This document shows positions 58,001 through 64,000 of a stretch of DNA of 64,000 nucleotides, piece by piece. Within the stretch, counting starts at the first letter, position 1; every line of letters starts with the position of its first letter. Under the pieces are notes generated by a model. That model was not told the origin of the DNA. It saw only the letters and a list, made by a program, of their open reading frames with translations, and searched no databases. Origin of the DNA: Odobenus rosmarus divergens. Lineage: Eukaryota > Chordata > Mammalia > Carnivora > Odobenidae. The position numbers and the translations under genes were made by a program. Location of the stretch: positions 734,419-798,418 of the forward strand of contig NW_004450302.1 in the NCBI RefSeq assembly GCF_000321225.1, read 5' to 3'.

Positions 58001-60787
58001 TTTCTCGCTGTCAAATAAATAGATAATCTTTAAAAAATAAATAATAAAAAATAAAAGCTAAAGCAACGTTTCTCCTCTGTTCCAACGCCCTCCAGGGGCT
58101 CAGCATTTCACCGAGTAAACCCCAGTCTTGACAAAGTCCTACAGCGCTCTCCTGTGGAAATCCAGCTTCCTGACCTCCATGTCCCGCCACTCTTCCCCCC
58201 TCACTCATTCCAGTCCTGCCACAATGGCGCCCTGCTGTCCCCAGTCTCAGGGCCTTTGTACTTCCTGTTCCCAATGCCTGCAATAGCTGTTCTCCCAGAT
58301 AACTGCTTAGCTTACTCCATCACTCTCTTCAGGTCTTTGCCAGATTGTTACTTCATCTGTAAGGCCTTCCCATCTCACCCCACCTCTGCAATAAAAAATA
58401 TCACCACCACCCTCCACCTCAGTATATCCTATTCCCCTTCTCTGCTTTGTATTTCTCTAAAGCATCTACATACTATCTTTATATATATATGTATGCATAT
58501 ATTTTTTTAATTTTTTTTTTACTAATTTATTTGCGTGACTGTCCACAGAGAACAGGAATCTTCTGTCTTTTCTATTGATTGCTGTTTCGCTAAAAACAGA
58601 GTCTTACACACAAAAAAGCACTCAGTAAACCTGTTGAATGAGTAAGTGAATTCTTTTTCTCTTCAATCGCTGAAGGAGAGCTTTGGAGAAAAGGGTGAGA
58701 AGAGAAACTCCATTCTCCATCTGATAGGAAGAAAAGGTGCTTCCAGGCACTTACCTGCTCCCCGACTGGGAGGGTCCCGGGCTGGGGGAGGTGGTCTATT
58801 ACTCTGTAGTGATGGGGAGGCTGAGGTGGGTGGAGGAGGCGCTAGGCCTCTGACAGGCCCCGGTGTCTTCCTATGCAAAGAATTGTGTCTCTGTGGCAGC
58901 TCAGGGGCTGACTCATTAGTGGGACTGGAGGGTCCATTGGGGACCCCAGGAGGCTGGCGGTAAGGCGGAGGAGGAGGAGCCAGAGACTGGCCACTTGGTC
59001 CCGTTCTGATATTCCCAGGGGAAGGAGGTGGTTTCACTGGGGGTGGAGCAGGAGGTCCCTCCCGACCAGGGTGCAGCCTTTGTCCAGGTGTGGGCGGCAA
59101 GGGTTTCTCTCTGTTGTAGGCAGGGGCTTTGCTGCTGTGCATAGGCAGAGGTGCAGGGGGTGCGTTGGCACGCCGCCCCGGGGGTGGCGGAGGAGGGGCA
59201 GAGGAGCTGTGCTTCATGCCTGTACTGCTGGTGGTGTTAGGCCGAGAGAGGTCCGGTAGCGAGGGTCTCTGCATCCGGGGCAGTTCTGGGAGTGAGGCTC
59301 GGCTGCTGTCTGTATCATCTTGAGGGCGCCCACTGGCTGTAGACACTGGTGGCCTTGGGGCAGCAGCTCGAGAACTGGGGACTTGTAGGGCTGGCTTAGC
59401 AGCTAGGTTCTCTACAAATACACCAGGTAGCATTCGATCAACAGAGCTAGATACATGTTAGTCAGTATCTCTACTTCCCCCAGCCTCCTTAGTGTAACCT
59501 GCATGGTAGCAGGTTAAATGCCTGTATAGTCCTGGATTTTAATCTGGTTTCAGGCTCAGGGCCCACTGACAAATACTGCTGATACAAGTTGAACACATTT
59601 TTACTTAATCCCTCAGCTTTGGCTTTATTCTGCTCTGTAACTCCTCCCCTGCTCCCACTTCTCCTTCCTCCCACCTCTACCACACACCTGAACCCTAGAT
59701 GACCCACTTGGGACTAGTCAGAAATTAATGCACTTGGGAAATATCCTAAGAAAGTACTGCTCAGATACCTGAAACGTCCTTGGCGCCCACAGGTCGGAGC
59801 TTCGGCACTCCCCCTTGGAAGAGACCTCCCTTGGGCTGCAGGGCAGCTGCTCCAGAGCCATAAGCACCACTGCTTCCTTTCGGTTCTGGAAAGCATACCA
59901 TTAGGGTTTTCACTTCATATGCTGGGAGCTGGTGAGCAAGTCAATCCTGAGGAGAAACCCCTCCTCTATTTGGGCTTTAATTTGCAAACAAAGCGACCCT
60001 GCTTTTGCATTTAAAAAAAAAAAAAAAAAAAAAGGCTAGGCCTCTCAGCTCCACACCTTCAGGTAGAGATGAAACTCTTCACTGTGATGAAAGAGAAAGA
60101 AAAGGAACAAGAAGCCAAACTTCCCTTATTTAGGAAAGTCAAAGAGAAAACCAGGATCAAGACACTTTCAGCAGAGTTCTCTGGGCTCTCTTCTCCAAGT
60201 CCCACATGGTAAGGGGGCCAGGGACTTAGGGATCCAGGTGTGAGCAAACTCTCCAGAGGCCTATCAGAATGGACACTTGTGGCAATTATAAAATCTTCAC
60301 TAGCTTCAGCTTAGCGGTTTTTAGTGACACGATGGTCTCCTCAGAGAACAGCCAAGGATGTGCCCTAAAGAAAGCATTAGTTACCGTAGGAGATGAGTCT
60401 TTCCCCAGAGAATAATTTCCAAAGGTCAAAAAGAAACTTCTAAGGTATTCAAATAAAAAGATGTGAAGACAGCCAAAGAACATTCAAAGAAAACTCTCCT
60501 AAAGGACAAAATTTTCCCACTCAAAATTTTCCCACTCAATTCAAAGAAAACTCTCCTAAAGGACAAAATTTTCCCAACAATAAAAACAACAGCCAAGTCT
60601 CCAAGTCAATCCTGGGATCCTGGTGGCTCACTAGGAAATGAAGATTAGACTCACTCTCAAGGATGGGAGCACTCCGATCATTAATGTTGGTCACCTTCTT
60701 CAGCTTGGTCCCTTTGCAGATGTCCTGTAAGAGGGCACCTCGATTCCGCTGCTCATCTCTACTCAGCTTGGGCTGCTCTGTGTGTGC
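48965..60787 (-). CDS. WIPF2: WAS/WASL-interacting protein family member 2 (WIRE/WICH), all but the first coding exon
   Basis: WIPF2 is a verprolin-family protein that binds actin through a WH2 domain and N-WASP/WASP through its C-terminus, promoting actin assembly and linking it to SH3 adaptors. Segments: 60787-60655, 59885-59769, 59411-58755, 50862-50653, 49345-49244, 49005-48965. All have AG/GT borders and join in phase. They give 419 codons and a TGA; the missing first exon (about 21 residues, Pro-rich) lies right of the window, so the total equals the 440 residues of human. Visible: WH2 helix and LKKV-type motif (RGALLQDICKGTKLKKV, about 37-53); a long proline-rich centre with SH3/profilin-type PPPPPP runs; and the WASP-binding end (FESKYSFHPVEDFPAPEEYK, then PLPPILR). 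No break or missing motif. Confidence 0.97.
49244..49345 (-). CDS. WIPF2: WIPF2 exon with the WASP-binding motif
   Basis: DDFESKYSFHPVEDFPAPEE and YKHFQRIYPSKTNR; acceptor TTCCCAG, donor GAG|GTGAGA. This segment is the known WH1-binding epitope of the verprolin family. Confidence 0.96.
49346..50652 (-). other. WIPF2: WIPF2 intron between the last proline-rich exon and the WASP-binding exon
   Basis: Non-coding, 1.3 kb; only the ancient repeat fragments at 49960-50240 are recognised. Confidence 0.85.
49960..50240. repeat. Ancient repeat fragments (MIR/L3-like and MER5-like)
   Basis: GGGTCTGAGGAAACC ... CCTAGACCCAACGAATCAGAATCTCTTAGGTGGGGCC resembles MER5A; TCATTTCACAGATGAGGGAAGTGAGTCCCAGAGAAG resembles MIR/L3. 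They lie in the WIPF2 intron before 49345. Confidence 0.6.
50653..50862 (-). CDS. WIPF2: WIPF2 second proline-rich exon
   Basis: APPPPPPMIRNGARDAPPPPPP through GHRDSITTVRSFL; acceptor CTTGCAG, donor TTGG|GTGAGT. The opposite strand reads as a poly-Gly frame, which is a shadow. Confidence 0.96.
51100..51840 (+). repeat. L2-like LINE fragment, split by a SINE
   Basis: Parts before and after the SINE at 51380-51576 read like the L2 3' region, ending CAGCACACAGTAGGTATGCAATCAACATGTGCTG. Diverged. Confidence 0.55.
51380..51576 (-). mobile_element. Carnivore SINE
   Basis: Reverse SINEC, T-rich start to GAGCCACCCAGGCGCC. Confidence 0.94.
52037..52231 (-). mobile_element. Carnivore SINE
   Basis: Reverse SINEC with the 13-bp duplication ACTCTAGCACTTT at 52024 and 52232. 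Confidence 0.96.
52430..52636 (-). mobile_element. Carnivore SINE, diverged
   Basis: Reverse SINEC with GCATGCGCGCATGTGTG inside its tail region; duplicated (A/G)TATCTCATTT flanks. Confidence 0.9.
52733..52928 (+). mobile_element. Carnivore SINE
   Basis: Full SINEC; 16-bp duplication AAAAGACAAAAATGTG at 52717 and 52929. Confidence 0.96.
53050..53290 (-). repeat. MIR
   Basis: GGCTTCTGTTATATTCCAGGCACTGTCCC, TTTCACAATGAGGAAACTGGGAC and GTCCGAGGTCACAAATTTAATAG. Confidence 0.85.
53462..53558 (-). mobile_element. Short tRNA-type SINE fragment
   Basis: TTTTTAAGTACGCTCTAC ... CTACCGACTGAGCCAGCCAG. Confidence 0.85.
54500..54850 (-). repeat. MIR-like element carrying a SINE
   Basis: CAGTTTACAAAGAACTTTCATATATAC and GTGAGGAAACAAACTCAGAATGAG precede a plus SINE (54616-54802). 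ACTCAGAATCAGAGCTATCTG and CCAATGTCACACAAC follow it. Confidence 0.65.
54616..54802 (+). mobile_element. Carnivore SINE
   Basis: GAGCACCTGGGTGGCTCAG to AATAAATAAAATCTT; ACTCAGAAT duplicated. Confidence 0.94.
55091..55213 (+). mobile_element. Short tRNA-type carnivore SINE
   Basis: GATGCATGGCTGGCTTATG ... GTAGAGCATGTGACTCTTGAT with A/T tail; AAAACTACTCA duplicated. Confidence 0.9.
55331..55726 (+). mobile_element. SINE interrupted by a second SINE in the same orientation
   Basis: The host head (55331-55373) stops at GCATCTGCCTTCAG and resumes at 55575 with the same 14 bases. This is the target duplication of the inner copy at 55374-55574. Confidence 0.95.
55374..55574 (+). mobile_element. Inner nested SINE
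   Basis: Complete SINEC body with an A tail of about 16, inside the host SINE described above. Confidence 0.95.
56538..56703 (+). mobile_element. Carnivore SINE, internally shortened
   Basis: Head GGGGCACCTGGGTGGCTCAG, then a gap in the GAGCCCCGCATCGGG segment, then the tail ATGAATAAAATCTTAAAA. Confidence 0.92.
57636..57817 (-). mobile_element. Carnivore SINE (minus) inside L2
   Basis: Reverse SINEC; AGTTTGTCAT duplicated at 57626 and 57819. Confidence 0.94.
57848..58055 (+). mobile_element. Carnivore SINE (plus) inside L2
   Basis: SINEC with a small internal duplication (TCATGATCCC twice at 57894-57913). AGCTAAAGCA duplicated on both sides. Only 30 bp from the preceding inverted copy. Confidence 0.94.
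58755..59411 (-). CDS. WIPF2: WIPF2 large proline-rich exon
   Basis: 657 bases: ENLAAKPALQVPSSRAAAPR through ARDPPSRGA. Includes SSAPPPPPPGRR, EKPLPPTPGQ and LAPPPPPYRQPP, which are class-type SH3/profilin ligands. Acceptor TTTGTAG, donor GCAG|GTAAGT. The open frame starting upstream at 59433 includes seven intronic codons. Confidence 0.97.
59769..59885 (-). CDS. WIPF2: WIPF2 coding exon, Gly-rich linker
   Basis: Encodes KPKGSSGAYGSGAAALQPKG to LRPVGAKDVS; acceptor TTTCCAG, donor CAG|GTATCT. Confidence 0.95.
59886..60654 (-). other. WIPF2: WIPF2 intron between the WH2 and Gly-rich exons
   Basis: Unique DNA with a poly-A run at about 60011-60032 and a 38-bp direct duplication at 60482-60519 and 60539-60576. 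Confidence 0.85.
60482..60576. repeat. Tandem duplication, 38-bp unit at 57-bp spacing
   Basis: The same 38 bases, beginning ATTCAAAGAAAACTCTCC, occur at 60482 and again at 60539. The linker itself repeats part of the unit (AAAATTTTCCCACTC). Confidence 0.95.
60655..60787 (-). CDS. WIPF2: WIPF2 coding exon with WH2 domain
   Basis: Acceptor CTCTAG; AHTEQPKLSRDEQRNRGALL through NINDRSAPILE, donor A|GTGAGT. This is the actin-binding WH2 module and it is in phase with the next exon. Confidence 0.96.
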
Positions 60788-61026
60788 CTAGAGGAAGAGG
60801 GGAAAATATAACTATTCATCCTAAATATTTCCCTTTACCAGGAGCTTGGGATAAATACCTTAAGCCAAGCTGGATTTCATTAATGCCCCTCTAGCCTAAT
60901 CAGATCCTGCACCAAATATCCGTACCAATGTGCGCTCTCATTCTTCTTAGTCCTTCTTCTGTTGTGCCTTTTGTGAAGGGTGCAGCTCCCCCTCCTATTC
61001 AGAAGCTCCCAAAAGGAGGCCTTATC

Positions 61027-61200
61027 TGGGGGGTCTGGGTGGCTCAGTCAGTTAAGTGTCCAACTTTTGATTTCAGCTCAGGTCATGATCTTGGGGTCAT
61101 GAGATCAAGCCCTGCGTCAGGCCCTGCGCGTAGAGCCTGCTTGTGATTTTTCTCTCTCCCTCCCCCCAACCCCCCACTCTCTCTCTCTCCTTAAAAAAAA
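61027..61200 (+). mobile_element. Carnivore SINE
   Basis: GGGTCTGGGTGGCTCAGTCAG ... TCATGAGATCAAGCCC, A tail; AAGGCCTTA-like flanks duplicated. Confidence 0.9.
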
Positions 61201-61239
61201 AGGCCTTAAGTAATACTGAGTACCTGTGTGCTGGGCTTG

Positions 61240-61460
61240 TGTGTTAGAAGCTTTACATGTATGAAGGCAAACACTGACTGAGTCCCTACTATGCCTCAGG
61301 CTAAGCATGTTACTTCCATTATCTCATTTAAATCTTGAAATATTTTTATGAAATAAATACTATTATCATAACCCATTTGGAAAGTGCGAATAGTTGAATA
61401 GTTTCCTGAGGCTATGCACCCAAATAAATAGTAAAGCAAGGATCCCAACCCAGACAGTTG
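61240..61460 (-). repeat. MIR
   Basis: ACTGAGTCCCTACTATGCCTCAGG, TTATCTCATTTAAATCTTG and AATACTATTATCATAACCC. Confidence 0.75.
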
Positions 61461-61522
61461 ATTCTAAAATGCATATCATACCTCAACTAACAGATCTTGT
61501 TGCTTCCCTATTACTTTATACT

Positions 61523-61734
61523 CTTTTTTTTAAAAGATTATTTATTTATTTATTTGACAGAGAGAGAGAGAGAGAGAGACAGCGACAGCAGGAACACAAG
61601 CAGGGGGAGTGGGAGAGGGAGAAGCAGGTTTCCCACTGAGCAGGGAGCCTGATGCGGGGCTCGATCCCAGGATCCTGGGATCATGACCTGAGCCGAAGGC
61701 AGACGCTTAACAACTGAGCCATCCAGGCGCCCCC
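61523..61734 (-). mobile_element. Carnivore SINE
   Basis: Reverse SINEC with a GAGAGAGAGAG stretch; ACTTTATA(C/T)TC duplicated. Confidence 0.94.
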
Positions 61735-61778
61735 TTATCACTTTATATTCTAAACAATGTTATAAAATAGACCATATT

Positions 61779-61997
61779 GGGGCACCTGGGTGGCTCAGTC
61801 GCTTAGATGTCCGAGTCTTGGTTCCAGCTCAGGTCATGATCTTGGGGTCATGAGATCAAGCCCCGTGGCATGCTCCACGCTCAGTGCGGAGTCTGCTTGT
61901 CCCTCTCCCTCTGCTCCTCCCCCTGCTCACGTGCACAAACTCTCTCTCTCAAATAAATGAGTCAATAAAATCTTTTAAAAATAAAGTAACATAAAAT
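61779..61997 (+). mobile_element. Carnivore SINE
   Basis: SINEC with the 15-bp duplication AAAATAGACCATATT at 61764 and 61998; 45 bp from the preceding inverted copy. Confidence 0.95.
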
Positions 61998-62149
61998 AAA
62001 ATAGACCATATTATTCCCTTTCCAAGGATGAGGAAATGAAGGTTTAGAAAAGTTAATGTCACATGGTTAGTAAATGCAGAGCTGGTCTGATTATGTCAAA
62101 GCCCATGCCTTTCCCACTTACCCTATGGTCTCTTCCAACATCCTATTTC

Positions 62150-62420
62150 TTTTTGAGTTCTTCACCCTCCACCTACCTCTTAAATGCCATTTCAGAGTCC
62201 TAGCCTCAGCCTCCATCTGAATCTCCCCGAGCAAGCTCACCTGGTCACAGGGTTTGAATACCACTGAAAAGCCCAAGTATCTCAAATCTTTGTATCTCAT
62301 CACCACTCCTGGCCCTGAGCTTTACACCCATATGTGCCAATGTCTACAGGACATCTTCAAATGAATATCCCACATATACCTAAAATGCAACACATCATAC
62401 CATGTTCCTTACACAATTTT
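62150..62420 (+). repeat. L2-like fragment
   Basis: CACTCCTGGCCCTGAGCTTTACACCCATATG ... CAGGACATCTTCAAATGAATATCCCACA reads like a diverged L2 3' coding region. Confidence 0.55.
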
Positions 62421-62648
62421 TAAATGTAGAGCTTTTTAAATTAACCACACAGTGGAATTTTTTGGAAACCATTAAAAAATGATTCTAAAATCCATCTGGA
62501 AGATTAAGTATAGGAAAAAAACTAAGAAAATGGGACTAGTACCACCAAAAGCTAGGACCAGGAGCACAGGGACAGATAGCCAGATAAATGGAACAAAACA
62601 GGAAAGTCCATAAACAAACCTACGTCTATATAAGAAATAATAAAAGTG

Positions 62649-62857
62649 GGGGCACCTGGGTGGCTCAGTCAGTTAAGTATCTGCCTTCGGCTCAGGTCAC
62701 AATCCCGGGGTCCTGGGATCGAGCCCCATGTCAGGCTCCCTGCTCGGCGGGGAGTCTGCTTCTCCCTCTCCCTCCGACCCTCCCCTCTGCCCATGCTCTC
62801 ACTAGTTCTCTCCCTCTCTCTTTTAAATGAATAAAAAATCTTAAAAAGAAGGAAAAG
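62649..62857 (+). mobile_element. Carnivore SINE
   Basis: SINEC with AAATAATAAAAGTG duplicated at 62635 and 62858. Confidence 0.95.
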
Positions 62858-63574
62858 AAATAATAAAAGTGTATTTCAGCAGTGCAGAAAGCACAGATTA
62901 TTAAATATAAGCTACTAATAATAACTGGCTAAGTTTGGAGGAAAAACAATCAAGTTAAATCCCTACCTTATAGCTTACTCAGACAAATTCTAGTTGAGTT
63001 ATAAAATGTAAATGTAAAAAAAAAACCAGAGTACTATATGAAAAAAATAGGTAACGGGAAGGACATGACAACTAAAATACAAGGAAAGACTGGAAGACTT
63101 GTTTATTATAAATTATTTACTTAGGAATATAATAAGCAGATGATAGAATGGAAGGAAAAAAATCATCTGTGACACACAAAGGTAGTGTCCTAACTCTATG
63201 CAACATTAACATAAAGATGATTTATAAATCAACAGGATAATAAGCAAAGGATATAAACACTGTGTAAAAGAAATCCTGGAGCCAGCAAATATGGAAAAAA
63301 AATTTTAAATGCAGGCTAAAACACAGTATCATTATTTACCAATGAAACTGGTAGAAGTTAAAATTATAACAGGAGACTGCTAGCTTCATGAAGGCAGGGT
63401 CTACTGCTCACTGTCGTACAGTGCCTGGCACACGGAGGATGCTCAAAAAAATGCGTAGAAAACATTAACTGTCTTATGGTGGTTGTAAGGATTGAGAGGA
63501 ACAGGTACTCGTTTGTATTATCCGGAGGAAGGTAAATTAGTATGATCTTTCCAGTTTATGTATCAAACACCTTT

Positions 63575-63775
63575 CCCCCCCCCTACCTTTTTTCTTCTTT
63601 CTTTTTGAGAGACAGTGGGGAGGGGCAAAGAGATAGGGAGAGAAAGAATCTTAAGCAGGCTCCACACCAAATGCAGAGCCCAACACGGTGCTGGATCTCA
63701 CCACCCTGAGATCATGACCTGAGCCGAAATCAAGAGATAGACACTTAACCGACTGATCCACCCAAGCACCCCTTG
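63575..63775 (-). mobile_element. Carnivore SINE, diverged
   Basis: Reverse SINE with TAT(C/T)AAACACCTTT duplicated at 63561 and 63776. Confidence 0.92.
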
Positions 63776-63804
63776 TATTAAACACCTTTAAAAAGTCTAC
63801 ACAA

Positions 63805-64000
63805 GGGGCGCCTGGGTGGCTCAGTCATTAAGCGTCTGCCTTCAGCTCAGGTCATGATCCCAGAGTCCTGGGATCGAGCCCCGCATCGAGCTCCCTGCTC
63901 AGGCGCGAAGCCTGCTTCTCCCTCTCCCACTCCCCCTGCTTGTGTTCCCTCTCTCGCTGTGTCTCTCTCTGTCAAATAAATAAATAAAATCTTAAAAAAA
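63805..64000 (+). mobile_element. Carnivore SINE at the window edge
   Basis: GGGGCGCCTGGGTGGCTCAG to AAATAAATAAATAAAATCTT. It is among the least diverged copies and can serve as a subfamily reference. The tail is cut by the window end. Confidence 0.96.

Larger units (their letters stand above)
57000..58645 (+). repeat. L2 (CR1-type) LINE 3' part split by two SINEs
   Basis: Fragments CCCCCAAACCTGCTG, TTTACTGCAACAGCCTCCTAAG, CTCAGGGCCTTTGTACTTCC and a terminal AGCACTCAGTAAAC...TTGAATGAGTAAG read as one L2 3' region. It is broken by SINEs at 57636-57817 and 57848-58055. Confidence 0.8.
50863..58754 (-). other. WIPF2: WIPF2 intron, 7.9 kb, repeat-rich
   Basis: Contains about a dozen SINEs, two L2 stretches (about 51.1-51.84 and 57.0-58.65 kb) and MIRs at about 53.05-53.29 and 54.5-54.85 kb. 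The 53.6-54.5 kb and 55.75-56.5 kb stretches are unassigned. No coding exon seen. Confidence 0.85.
60788..64000 (-). other. WIPF2: WIPF2 intron upstream of the WH2 exon (runs off the window)
   Basis: No exon seen. Contains SINEs at 61027-61200, 61523-61734, 61779-61997, 62649-62857, 63575-63775 and 63805 to the edge, MIRs at about 61240-61460 and 62020-62130, and an L2 piece at about 62150-62420. Confidence 0.85.

Noticed and set aside
29802..63789. Regularly recurring short repeats that might suggest an array
   Set aside because: They are dispersed SINEs and their individual target duplications, with no constant spacing or unique spacers; CRISPR is not expected in a mammal.
3517..64000. tRNA-like sequences with A/B-box resemblance
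   Set aside because: They are the heads of tRNA-derived SINEs, always followed by SINE bodies and tails; no free-standing tRNA gene seen.

Overview
This is vertebrate nuclear DNA from a carnivore. About thirty copies of the tRNA-derived carnivore SINE (a body beginning GGCGCCTGGGTGGCTCAG and ending in an AAATAAATAAAATCTT tail) are scattered on both strands. None looks like the dog-specific SINEC_Cf subfamily. The common subfamily resembles the one known from bears/giant panda and other arctoids, so an arctoid caniform is my best guess (inference; species not determined). There is one 50-N assembly gap. No bacterial, viral, CRISPR or toxin system is present.

Three protein-coding genes are recognisable, all transcribed on the minus strand, in the order known from human 17q21 (WIPF2 - CDC6 - RARA). 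RIGHT (about 44.9-64 kb): WIPF2, a WASP/N-WASP-interacting actin regulator. Six coding exons (60787 down to 48965) give residues 22-440 and a stop; only the first coding exon lies beyond the right edge. Its long 3'UTR reaches to about 44.95 kb. MIDDLE (about 29-41.3 kb): CDC6, the replication-licensing AAA+ ATPase, with all 11 coding exons (40234 to 30034) and a CpG-rich promoter carrying paired E2F sites. Exon 5 carries an apparent one-base insertion that breaks the reading frame. LEFT (1-24 kb): the 5' part of RARA. It holds the first coding exon of the alpha-1 isoform (2429-2252), about 22 kb of GC-rich 5' non-coding and intronic DNA with two or three CpG-rich segments and candidate untranslated exons, and the start of the intron homologous to the human PML-RARA breakpoint intron. 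The DNA-binding and ligand-binding exons are off the left edge.

The two halves differ sharply. From about 5.2 to 27.2 kb I find no carnivore SINE, only old MIR scraps and microsatellites. The CDC6/WIPF2 half is dense in SINEs, including nested insertions and closely spaced inverted pairs, plus MIR, L2 and DNA-transposon relics. The three genes do not form a pathway; they are neighbours in a conserved syntenic block: actin polymerisation, DNA replication licensing and retinoid-dependent transcription.

Exon borders were placed by hand from splice consensus, reading phase and remembered family sequences. UTR ends, transcription starts and repeat edges are approximate.
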